Shown in pieces: positions 1 through 7,049 of a stretch of 21,311 nucleotides of DNA. The number at the start of each line of letters is the position of its first letter. The stretch's first letter is position 1. A program made the translations under genes and the position numbers. The notes beneath the pieces are model-generated. The model saw nothing but the letters and a program-made list of their open reading frames with translations. It was not told where the DNA came from and did no database searches. Source of the DNA: JBCCGI01 sp039029355. GTDB lineage: Bacteria > Planctomycetota > UBA1135 > GCA-002686595. The stretch covers positions 1-21,311 of the forward strand of contig JBCCGI010000114.1 of assembly GCA_039029355.1 (NCBI GenBank). Direction: 5' to 3'.

Positions 1-13
1 CTGCACCGCGCGG

Positions 14-1237
14 TTGAAAATCGGGCTGTCAGAGGGCAACCCCCGCGCCGGCGGCAGCACCCTCCCCATCCTCCTGATGGTCGCCGGAGCCATCAGCGTC
101 GTCGCCCTCGTCCGCCTCCAGGTCTCCAGCTCGATGACCCGCCGCGTGCAGGTCGCCGACGACCAGAGCGAGGCCTTCCGCCTGGCCGAGGCCGGCTTCG
201 CCGAGGCGCTCCACGAGCTCGACGCCGGCCGCACCGGCCAGGTCGCCACCGCCGACTCACCTCTGCCCTCCGAGGGCGGCGTCTTCTGGGTCGAAGCGCA
301 GCCCCAGGGCGAGGGCGCCGTCCGCCTGGAGAGCACCGGCGTGTGGGGCTCCGGCCGCGTCACCCTCGCGCTCGACGCGCACAGCAAGCTGCGCAGCGTC
401 GCGGCTCTCGGGCTCTTCTCGGACGACGACGCGCGCGTCGGGCCGAGCGTGCTCGTCGACAGCTACGACTCCTCCCTCGCCACCTACGCCGAGCAGATCG
501 GCAGCCACATGAACGAGTTCGCCGTGCTCTCGACCAACGGCGACGTCGCGCTCGGCGTCGGCTCCGAGGTGCGCGGCGACGTGACGCCCGGACCCGGCCG
601 TGCGCTCGGCCGCGCGCACGGGCAGGTGGTGGGGGACGTGCGTCCGCGTCGCTCGCTCGTGCAGCTTCCGCCGGTCGACGTGCCCGACGTGCCGCTCTCG
701 GCGGCGGTTGCGCACGACGGTGCCGAGGCGCTGGTCCTCGGGCCGGGCACGCTCGGCTTCGCCGGGCTGACCCTGGAGCCGGGTACCGAGGCGCTCGTAC
801 GCGGCCCCGTGCAGCTCGTCGTGGGCGACCTGCACCTCGCCGAGGCGGCGCGCCTGGAGCTCGATGCGTCCGCCGGCGAGATCGACCTGTACGTCACCGG
901 GGAGCTCGGCTTCGAGCGCCAGGCCGAGCTGGTGTCCGCGCACCTCGACCCCGCCGCGCTCACCGTCTGGATCGCGGCCGAGGGGATCGAGGCGGACCTC
1001 GACGCCACGGCCGACTTCCGCGGGTTCGTCTACGCACCGCGGGCGGGCGTACGCCTGGGCTCGCACTTCGAGGTCTTCGGTGGCCTCGCCGCGAGGAGCG
1101 TCGACCTCCGTGCCGGGGCTCGCGTGCACCTCGACTTCTCGCTGGCGCGGCGCAAGGAAGGGCTGCCGGGCTTCGTGTCGTGGCAGGCGGTCGAGCCCGT
1201 CCGCTCCGAGGCGGATCCGGACGAGGACGAGGAGTAG
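14..1237 (+). CDS. PilX-like pilin N-terminus fused to DUF7305-like domain
   Basis: Probably a surface or pseudopilus-associated protein. Residues 13-34 form one hydrophobic helix preceded by a Gly-Gly (GG/STLPILL), like a prepilin leader. The following AEAGFAEALHEL stretch (about residues 58-69) is typical of PilX-type minor pilins. Residues 80-300 are beta-rich with no recognised motif. Near residue 335 the pattern FRGFVYAPRAGVRLGS, followed by FGGLAARSVDL and a terminal HLDFSL, matches the DUF7305 domain found at the C-terminus of many PilX-like proteins. The tail is acidic (DEDEE). The TTG start at 14 has no visible ribosome binding site, and the frame is open to the left edge, so the real start may lie outside the window. 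The gene converges on the FG-GAP gene with 49 nt between the stops and no hairpin there. The family call is from memory of motifs; the role is inferred. Confidence 0.7.
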   Translation: MKIGLSEGNPRAGGSTLPILLMVAGAISVVALVRLQVSSSMTRRVQVADDQSEAFRLAEAGFAEALHELDAGRTGQVATADSPLPSEGGVFWVEAQPQGEGAVRLESTGVWGSGRVTLALDAHSKLRSVAALGLFSDDDARVGPSVLVDSYDSSLATYAEQIGSHMNEFAVLSTNGDVALGVGSEVRGDVTPGPGRALGRAHGQVVGDVRPRRSLVQLPPVDVPDVPLSAAVAHDGAEALVLGPGTLGFAGLTLEPGTEALVRGPVQLVVGDLHLAEAARLELDASAGEIDLYVTGELGFERQAELVSAHLDPAALTVWIAAEGIEADLDATADFRGFVYAPRAGVRLGSHFEVFGGLAARSVDLRAGARVHLDFSLARRKEGLPGFVSWQAVEPVRSEADPDEDEE

Positions 1238-1286
1238 AGCCGGAGCGCGCCCGCGCCCGCCCGGCCCTACGCCCCGCGCTACCGCG

Positions 1287-2867
1287 CTACTGCAGCGTGA
1301 CCGACACCCGGTTCGACAGGATCAGCGTCCCGCTCACGTCGATGGTGTAGGACTGCAGGAAGATCGACGCGGGGTTCACCGGGTCGACGAGCGTCCCCGA
1401 GATGCGCCACCAGCCCTCGTCGAAGTCGAACAGGCCGGAGGTGATGTGCGTCAGCGGCGGGTCGGCGAAGAGCGAGACCGGCGCGCCGGTCGAGCCGTCG
1501 TGTACGCCTCCGCAGGTCGTGATCTCGATGAAGTCGCCCTGCTCCCACACGTTGTCGTTCACCGCGAGCGCCACCGGGGGAACCTCGTACGCGTAGAACG
1601 AGCCCGCGTTGGGGCCCGCCGAGTCGTCGCGCAGGGCGCCGGCGACGAAGTTCGCGCCGGAGATGCCCACCGCGTCGAAGTGCGCGAAGTGCTGCTGATC
1701 CTCGGGGTCGTGCGTCTCCGTGCGGAACACCTGGGTCCACCGCGGAGCGTTGGCGCCGAACTGCACGTCGCGGAAGACGTAGCCGGCGCCGGCGTCGCTC
1801 TGCCCGGCGTACGTGTCGAGCCCCGCGCCGATCCCGATCAGCGGCTGCTCGAGCGCGATCGACGAGCCGAAGGCCGAGCCGAGCAACGGGATGTCGGGGG
1901 CGAGCTCGGCCTCCTCGGCCCACGTCGTTAGCGCAGGGTCGTAGCGGAACGCGTAGGCGCCGCCCGAGTCGGTCACGCCGCCGGTGTCGGCGAACGGGCT
2001 GCCGATCACCACCAGGTCGCCGTCGAGCGCGAGCGACGTCCCGAACTGATCGCCGGCGCCGGTGTTCGAGCCGACGAGCATCTGCTCCTCGACCCAGTCC
2101 ATGTTCGGCGCGTCGTAGCGGAACATCCAGGCCGAGCCCGAGAGCGAGCCGGCCGGGTCGTCCCAGCTCGAAGACACCGCGATGACGTCGCCGCTCACCG
2201 CCACGTCGATTCCGAAGAGGTCGTCCTGGCCCGGCGCGCTGGCGCTCAGGATGTCCTCCTCGACCCACGAGGTCGAGTTGTAGCGGAAGACGTAGGCCGC
2301 GCCCTGGTCGGTCGCCGCGCCGTCCCATTGGTAGGCGCCGACGACGATGACGTCGCCGTCGATCGCGACCGCCGTGCCGAAGCGGTCGAGCGGCCCCGCG
2401 TCCGACGCCTGGAGCTTCTGCTCCTCCGACCACGTCCCCGTCACGCTGTCGAAGCGGAACACGTAGGCGGCGCCCGAGACCGGAACGCCGGTGTTGTCGC
2501 GGGTCGCGCCGACCACGGCCACGTCGCCCTGGATCGCGACCGACACGCCGAAGAGCGCATCGGCGACGCTGGTGGTGGGGAGCAGCTTCTGCTGCTCGGT
2601 CCAGGTCACGGGCGAGCCTGCGCCGCGGAACACGTACGCCGCGCCCGCCGCGTTCAGCACCGGCCCGCCGCCGATGAAGTCCTTGCCGTTGGCGCCGACG
2701 ATGCAGGCGTCACCGTCAACGTCGATCGCGATCCCGAACAGGTCCTGGGGGGCCGAGTCGCCCGCGAAGTACTCGTCCGCCGCGGTCGACCGGAACACGC
2801 ATTGCTGGCCGAAGGCGGCGGGCGCCGTGCCCGCCGCGGCCAGTCCGACTACGATCGCCTTCCACAT
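1287..2867 (-). CDS. Secreted FG-GAP seven-bladed beta-propeller protein
   Basis: An exported protein with a signal peptide at residues 1-20 (hydrophobic IVVGLAAAG, cut probably after AAFG). Seven FG-GAP/integrin-alpha-like blades begin near residues 42, 103, 161, 216, 273, 332 and 392. Most share the scheme D-x-FG-x-x-(V/I)A(I/L)-x-GD-x-x-x-VGA, then G-x-AYVFR and W-x-EEQ-x-L; the last two are degenerate. Residues 431-526 form a separate beta domain ending QSYTIDVSGTLILSNRVSV, which resembles the tail of the secreted protein at 9920-11320. FG-GAP propellers usually mediate adhesion or ligand binding; no catalytic residues are visible. The ATG start is fixed by an AAGGAGG ribosome binding site 6 nt upstream. 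It is transcribed away from the oxidoreductase gene with a 120 nt gap, so it may have its own promoter. Confidence 0.85.
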   Translation of the reverse strand: MWKAIVVGLAAAGTAPAAFGQQCVFRSTAADEYFAGDSAPQDLFGIAIDVDGDACIVGANGKDFIGGGPVLNAAGAAYVFRGAGSPVTWTEQQKLLPTTSVADALFGVSVAIQGDVAVVGATRDNTGVPVSGAAYVFRFDSVTGTWSEEQKLQASDAGPLDRFGTAVAIDGDVIVVGAYQWDGAATDQGAAYVFRYNSTSWVEEDILSASAPGQDDLFGIDVAVSGDVIAVSSSWDDPAGSLSGSAWMFRYDAPNMDWVEEQMLVGSNTGAGDQFGTSLALDGDLVVIGSPFADTGGVTDSGGAYAFRYDPALTTWAEEAELAPDIPLLGSAFGSSIALEQPLIGIGAGLDTYAGQSDAGAGYVFRDVQFGANAPRWTQVFRTETHDPEDQQHFAHFDAVGISGANFVAGALRDDSAGPNAGSFYAYEVPPVALAVNDNVWEQGDFIEITTCGGVHDGSTGAPVSLFADPPLTHITSGLFDFDEGWWRISGTLVDPVNPASIFLQSYTIDVSGTLILSNRVSVTLQ

Positions 2868-2873
2868 GAGCGG

Positions 2874-2880
2874 CCTCCTT
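2874..2880 (-). promoter_or_regulatory. Strong ribosome binding site (AAGGAGG)
   Basis: Read on the minus strand, AAGGAGG lies 6 nt before the ATG at 2867. It is the best Shine-Dalgarno match seen in the window and fixes the start of the FG-GAP gene. Most other genes here have no such site. Confidence 0.85.
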
Positions 2881-2898
2881 ATCTGCCGATCCTGGAGT

Positions 2899-2917
2899 CG
2901 GCCTCGGAGCGAGGCCG
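2899..2917 (-). terminator. GC-rich hairpin downstream of the FAD oxidoreductase operon
   Basis: CGGCCTCG-GAG-CGAGGCCG is a perfect 8 bp stem with a 3 nt loop. It sits about 70 nt after the oxidoreductase stop (2988) and about 20 nt before the ribosome binding site of the FG-GAP gene. No T-tract follows on either strand. It could end the upstream operon or be a leader structure of the FG-GAP mRNA. Confidence 0.35.
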
Positions 2918-2987
2918 TCGCTCGTGTTCTGCCGCGGGGAGGATGCGGTTCTCGCGTTCCGCGTAAAGGTTCGGGGAACGGGCCGGC

Positions 2988-4637
2988 CTAATCGGAGGCC
3001 GGCTCCCAGGTCAGCACCTGCCCCTCGGCCCGCAGCCGCCGGCTGAGCTCGTCGTACGGCACGTCCTGGACGGCGAGCCCGCGCTCGAGCGCCAGCACGG
3101 CCGCGGTCGCGGCGGAGTGCCCCAGGGTCATGAAGACCGGCTCCATCCGGAGCGAGCCATAGGCGATGTGCGAGGCGCTGGCGCACACCGGCACGAACAG
3201 GTTCTCGGCCGACCCACGCGGCGGCACGATCGAGCGGTAGGAGATGCCATAGGGCTGCTCGGGCGCCACCTGCACGTCGCCCTCGTTGCGCGCGTAGCCG
3301 TCGGCGTCCACGTAGCGTTGCACGTTGTGCGAGTCCATGTTGTAGGCGCCGAGACCGACCGGGTCGGGAGCGCGGCGTGCGCCCAGGCAGTCGCGGTCGG
3401 TCACGACGTAGTCGGCCACCATCCGGCGGGCCTCGCGGATGTAGAGCGCGTGCGGCCACCCGCCGGTGGCGCGGAACTCGTCCGCCGCGAGGCCCCAGCG
3501 CGACGCCTCCGCGCGGATCTTCGCGGGCACGCGCGGATGGTTGGCGAGCGTCCACACCAGGCCGCGCTGGTAGCTCTCGTGGTCGCTCACGATCCGCTCG
3601 CGCTCGGCGTAGCCGGCCTCCGGATAGGCGTAGTTCGCGCCGATGTGGTCGGTCGAGAAGGCGCGGTTGTTGTTCGTGTCGGTCTTGCGGTTCGGCATCC
3701 CGATCGAGTGCCACGGCAGGCGCTCGGCGCCCGCTTCAAAGTGCCGCAGCAGGAGCTCGTAGCGCGCCTCGTCGTAGTCCTCCGGCCGTGCGAAGGGAAT
3801 CCGGTTCGCCGGGTCGTCGGTGAGGCACATGCGGAAGCAGTAGGCCTGCACCCGGCGGTCCGCAGCGCCCTCGGAGCCCGACCCCGCGCCGTGTACGCCC
3901 GGCAGCAGCCCGCTCGTCGGGTCGCCGGGGACGACGTACGGGTCGACCTGAGCCACGAACTGGTGGAAGACCGCGTTGGCGGTCTGTACGCCGTTGAGCG
4001 ACTCCCCGTACGTCGCGTTCGACTCGCGCCCCACGGTGTACGGGACGCCCGCGGCCGCCATCAGGTCGCCCTCGTAGGTGGCGTCGATGAACATCCGGCC
4101 CGCGAAGGCGGCGCCGGACTCCATCCGCACCTGGGTCAGGCGCTGGCCGTCGAGCGCCACGCCGTCTCCGCGGTCGAGGCGTTCGCCGCATACGACGCTC
4201 ACGCCCGCCTCGGCGAGCAGGTCCTCGAAGATGCGCTCGGCGACGTGGGGCTCGAAGCGCCACATCGCGTCCTCGCCGTCGCGCCAGCCCGCCGCGGGAC
4301 CGCGCTCGCCGCGCACCCAGTGCGCGTCGTCGGCGTACCAGGCCCGCACGCGGCGGTAGAAACCGCGCGACAGGCCGCCGATCGCGCGCTTGTTGCCGAT
4401 GTCGGTCGCACCGAGCCCGGCCGCGCTCAGCCCGCCGACGTGAGCCCCCGGCTCGATGAGCACGACGTCCAGTCCGGCGCGCGCCGCCCGCACGGCGGCG
4501 GTGACGCCGGCCGAGGTGGCGCCGTAGACGACGACGTCGTGCTCCCGCGGCGGAGGTGCGTCCGCGGGCGGCGCGCCCGCGCAGGCGCTCAGGACGACGA
4601 GGAGGGACGCGAGGAGGGACGCGAGGAGGGCTCTCAT
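2988..4637 (-). CDS. FAD-dependent oxidoreductase, lipoprotein (FAD_oxidored type)
   Basis: Predicted lipid-anchored flavoprotein of the PF12831 type, common in Planctomycetota and Bacteroidota, usually of unknown substrate (often near sugar or polyol catabolism genes). The signal peptide has a lipobox LSAC (Cys19). The FAD-binding Rossmann motif VVVYGATSAGVTAA (34-47) follows, then a conserved GGLSAAGLGATDIG region (68-81), the second dinucleotide motif IDATYEGDLMAAAG (184-197), REARR (401-405) and NMDSHNVQRYV (433-443). A C-terminal FAD-contact segment (SLRMEPVFMTLGHSAATAA) ends near 513. The length of 549 is normal. It is the last gene of the four-gene operon, 24 nt after the serine hydrolase stop. 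The ribosome binding site is weak (GAAAG). The signal peptide is encoded over a 12-bp tandem repeat. The substrate cannot be predicted. Confidence 0.85.
   Translation of the reverse strand: MRALLASLLASLLVVLSACAGAPPADAPPPREHDVVVYGATSAGVTAAVRAARAGLDVVLIEPGAHVGGLSAAGLGATDIGNKRAIGGLSRGFYRRVRAWYADDAHWVRGERGPAAGWRDGEDAMWRFEPHVAERIFEDLLAEAGVSVVCGERLDRGDGVALDGQRLTQVRMESGAAFAGRMFIDATYEGDLMAAAGVPYTVGRESNATYGESLNGVQTANAVFHQFVAQVDPYVVPGDPTSGLLPGVHGAGSGSEGAADRRVQAYCFRMCLTDDPANRIPFARPEDYDEARYELLLRHFEAGAERLPWHSIGMPNRKTDTNNNRAFSTDHIGANYAYPEAGYAERERIVSDHESYQRGLVWTLANHPRVPAKIRAEASRWGLAADEFRATGGWPHALYIREARRMVADYVVTDRDCLGARRAPDPVGLGAYNMDSHNVQRYVDADGYARNEGDVQVAPEQPYGISYRSIVPPRGSAENLFVPVCASASHIAYGSLRMEPVFMTLGHSAATAAVLALERGLAVQDVPYDELSRRLRAEGQVLTWEPASD
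4601..4630. repeat. 12-bp tandem repeat (2.5 copies) in a signal-peptide coding region
   Basis: The unit GGAGGGACGCGA is repeated 2.5 times without mismatch. On the minus strand it encodes the LLASLLASLL part of the oxidoreductase signal peptide. Gain or loss of a unit would keep the frame and change the hydrophobic core by four residues. Confidence 0.8.
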
Positions 4638-4661
4638 GGGCGGTCTTTCGTGCGGTGCCCG

Positions 4662-5882
4662 TCAGGGCGCGAGGAGCGCGCGGGTCAGCTCCTCGCCGAG
4701 GTCGGCGAAGAACGGGTCCGCGAGGTCGGCGTAGGCATAGACGCCGTCGTTCAGGACGCGGTTCGGGTTGGTGTAGAGCACCGCCGTGGCGAAGAAGGCG
4801 CGGCCGCTCGGGCCGTGCTCGACGTACGCGTTGTCGATGGTGAAGCCGTAGGCGCGCCCGACCTTGTTCGCACACATGAGCTCGTCGCGCGGCAGGACGC
4901 GGCCGGCGCCTCGCATCAGGTACTTCAGCCGGTCGAGGGGATAGTCGTCCGCCGGATAGGCGGGGTTGTCCGACGCCGCGGGCTGCTCGGTCATCGCGGC
5001 CAGCGCGAAGGCGCGGTATGCGTCGGGCAGCGCGAAGCCGCGCAGTCCGAGCTCGACGTCGGGGCGCGCGAGGAGCACGAGCGCGTTCTGCAGGTCGAGC
5101 AGCGAGATCGAGTTCTTGTGCCCGAAGTCGCTCGGTGGGGGAGTCATCTCGCCGTCGCCGGCGAAGGCCGCGTCGATGGTGTGGCGCGGGACGCCGTAGC
5201 TGGTCACCCACAGCTGGCTCTCGCGCTCGGGCACCACGCGGACCGCGCCGCCGGCGAGCAGGAGCTCGACCCGCGGCGTGCGCAGGTTGTCCTCGAACGA
5301 GCGCGCCTCGCTCAGCCGGTGCACGCTGCGCACCGACGGCAGGCCCGCGGCCCACATGCGCTCGTTCAAGGCGCGGTGCCCAACCAGCTCGAAGAGCCGG
5401 TTGTGCGCCCGGTTGTCGCTGACGAGAAAGAGCTTGCGCACCTCGTGCCCGACCGTGATCGCGCCGCCTGTGAGGTTGGAGGGGTCGCTGTCCTCGAGCG
5501 TCTCGTCCTCGAGCAGCGGGTGGAAGCGCAGCGGCGTGTCGAGCCCCGCAGCCGACGCCGCGGACTCCTCGGCCAGCCACTCCAGCGCGGCGATGGCGCT
5601 GCACAGCTTGATGGCGCTCGCGGGGTAGAAGTACTCCGCGCCGACCCGGAAGCCGTGGCGCTCGAGGCGCGGTCCGTCGGGACCCTCGACCACCTCGGAG
5701 ACCAGGATTTGCAGGCGGTGCTCGGCCGCGGCGTCGAGGTAGGGCGCGAACGCCTTGGGGCGCGCGTCCAGGAGCGCCTCGATCCAGCCGTCCTCGATCT
5801 CGGCCCCCCGGTGCGGGCGCGGCGCGGCGCAGGCCGCGGCCAGCAGCGCCAGGAACAGGGCGAGACGCGGCGCCGCGCTCAC
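4662..5882 (-). CDS. Class A beta-lactamase-like serine hydrolase, lipoprotein
   Basis: Member of the serine beta-lactamase/penicillin-binding protein fold. The lipobox LAAAC (Cys18) predicts a lipid-anchored envelope protein. The catalytic motifs are in the right order: SxxK as S89-A-I-K92, SDN as S155-D-N157, and a KTG-like box as K340-V-G342. No clean ExxLN omega-loop motif is visible (E192 and E197 are candidates), and KVG replaces KTG, so hydrolysis of beta-lactams is doubtful; a cell-wall peptidase or esterase role is as likely. It is 406 residues, against about 290 for secreted class A enzymes, with a long insertion between SDN and KVG. The GTG start at 5882 overlaps the lysA stop as GTGA, indicating translational coupling. 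A much longer frame runs upstream on this strand, but that part is out-of-frame lysA and was excluded. Confidence 0.8.
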   Translation of the reverse strand: MSAAPRLALFLALLAAACAAPRPHRGAEIEDGWIEALLDARPKAFAPYLDAAAEHRLQILVSEVVEGPDGPRLERHGFRVGAEYFYPASAIKLCSAIAALEWLAEESAASAAGLDTPLRFHPLLEDETLEDSDPSNLTGGAITVGHEVRKLFLVSDNRAHNRLFELVGHRALNERMWAAGLPSVRSVHRLSEARSFEDNLRTPRVELLLAGGAVRVVPERESQLWVTSYGVPRHTIDAAFAGDGEMTPPPSDFGHKNSISLLDLQNALVLLARPDVELGLRGFALPDAYRAFALAAMTEQPAASDNPAYPADDYPLDRLKYLMRGAGRVLPRDELMCANKVGRAYGFTIDNAYVEHGPSGRAFFATAVLYTNPNRVLNDGVYAYADLADPFFADLGEELTRALLAP

Positions 5883-7045
5883 GGCGCCACCTCGCTGCCG
5901 CCGGCGTCGAGCGCGACCTCGGCGGCGCGTCGTTGCAGGTTGTAGTCCGATGCCATGCTCGCACCGTAGGCGCCCGTGTCGTGGATGCAAAGGAGGTCGC
6001 CCTCGGAGAGCGCCGGCAGCGGCTGGGCCTGCAGCCCGCCCTCCTTGTCCTGGGTGAAGACGTCCGCGGCCTCGCAGAGCGGGCCCGCCACGCAGCGCGG
6101 CGAGAGCGGCTCGCCTCGCTTCCCAAGCGCCGTGATGCGGTGGTACGAGCCGTAGAGCGCCGGGCGGATCAGGTTGTGGAAGCCGGCGTCGACCAGCACG
6201 AACTCGCTCGGACCCACGCGCTTGGTGCCGCGGACCTCGGTGATCAGCACGCCGCACTCGGCGGCGACGTAGCGGCCGGGCTCGACCTCGAGCGTCGGCC
6301 GGGTCGGCAGCGAGTCGCGCAGCTCGCGCCACGCGGTGGCGTAGCCGGCGACGTCGAAGCGCGGCTCGCCTTGGCGGTAGGGAATCGTCAGCCCGCCGCC
6401 GGCGGACAGCACGCGCAGTCCGTCGCCCAGCTCCCGCGCCGCGCGCCGCAGCACGTCGCGCGAACGCAAGAGCGCGGCGAGCGGCGCGCCCGACCCCACG
6501 TGGACGTGCAGTCCCTCCAGCGCGATGCCCGCTTCGCGCGCCCTCCGGACGGACTGCGGGACGTCCTCGTACCACACGCCATGTTTCGAGCGCAGCCCTC
6601 CGGTCGTCACCCTGCGGTCGTGCCCAGCGCCGAAGCCCGGGTTGATGCGCAGGGTCGCGGCCGCGCCCGGTCGCGCCCGCGCGAGCTGCTCGATCTGGAA
6701 CGGTGAGCCAAGGTTGACGCCGACCGGTTGCTCCGCGATCAGAGCGAGCATGTCGCGGTCGAAGAGGTCGCAGGTCAGCACGATCTCCTCGGGCGCAAAG
6801 CCGGCCTCCAAGGCGCGGCGCACCTCGCCGGCGGACGACGCGTCGATCTTGGCCCCGGCCTTGCGCAGAGCCCGTAGCAGGGCCGGGTGCGCGTTCGCCT
6901 TCTGCGCGTAGCGCACGACGTCGAACTCACCGGCGAGGCGCCGCACCTGATCGACGGCGGTGGGGAGGTGGTACGCGTAGAGCGGCGTCCCGTGCTCGTG
7001 GGCGAGGCGCTGGAGGAGCTCGTCGGCGAGGGCGGCGGGTTTCAT
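5879..7045 (-). CDS. lysA: Diaminopimelate decarboxylase
   Basis: PLP enzyme converting meso-diaminopimelate to L-lysine and CO2, the last step of lysine synthesis, in the cytoplasm. Motifs seen are the PLP lysine in RYAQKANAHP (K49), TTGGLRSKHGVWY (147-159), HVHVGSG (180-186), SAGGGL (214-219), EPGR (255-258), GPLCEAADVFTQ (321-332, catalytic Cys324) and HDTGAYGASMASDYN (355-369). The SKHG, GSYHRI, VFTQ and HDTGAYGASM wording is close to E. coli LysA as I remember it. At 388 residues it is shorter than the usual 415-420 because the last helix is missing. The ATG at 7045 begins MKPAALADELL, 4 nt after the preceding stop; the frame continues upstream to 7150 but reads as non-protein there. It is the second gene of the operon and overlaps the serine hydrolase start. 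Confidence 0.9.
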   Translation of the reverse strand: MKPAALADELLQRLAHEHGTPLYAYHLPTAVDQVRRLAGEFDVVRYAQKANAHPALLRALRKAGAKIDASSAGEVRRALEAGFAPEEIVLTCDLFDRDMLALIAEQPVGVNLGSPFQIEQLARARPGAAATLRINPGFGAGHDRRVTTGGLRSKHGVWYEDVPQSVRRAREAGIALEGLHVHVGSGAPLAALLRSRDVLRRAARELGDGLRVLSAGGGLTIPYRQGEPRFDVAGYATAWRELRDSLPTRPTLEVEPGRYVAAECGVLITEVRGTKRVGPSEFVLVDAGFHNLIRPALYGSYHRITALGKRGEPLSPRCVAGPLCEAADVFTQDKEGGLQAQPLPALSEGDLLCIHDTGAYGASMASDYNLQRRAAEVALDAGGSEVAP

Positions 7046-7049
7046 GGGG

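Noticed and set aside
2981..2988. GGCCGGCC palindrome at the oxidoreductase stop codon
   Set aside because: An 8 bp self-complementary GC word is expected by chance in DNA of this composition, and it has no loop to form a hairpin.
3117..5945. 942-codon open frame on the plus strand
   Set aside because: It lies antisense to the FAD oxidoreductase and serine hydrolase, which carry clear family motifs. Its translation is Arg/Val/Ala-rich without any domain, the usual mirror of GC-rich coding DNA.
5883..6575. Upstream extension of the serine hydrolase frame
   Set aside because: This part is the lysA sequence in another frame. The lipoprotein signal peptide and the GTGA junction place the start at 5882.
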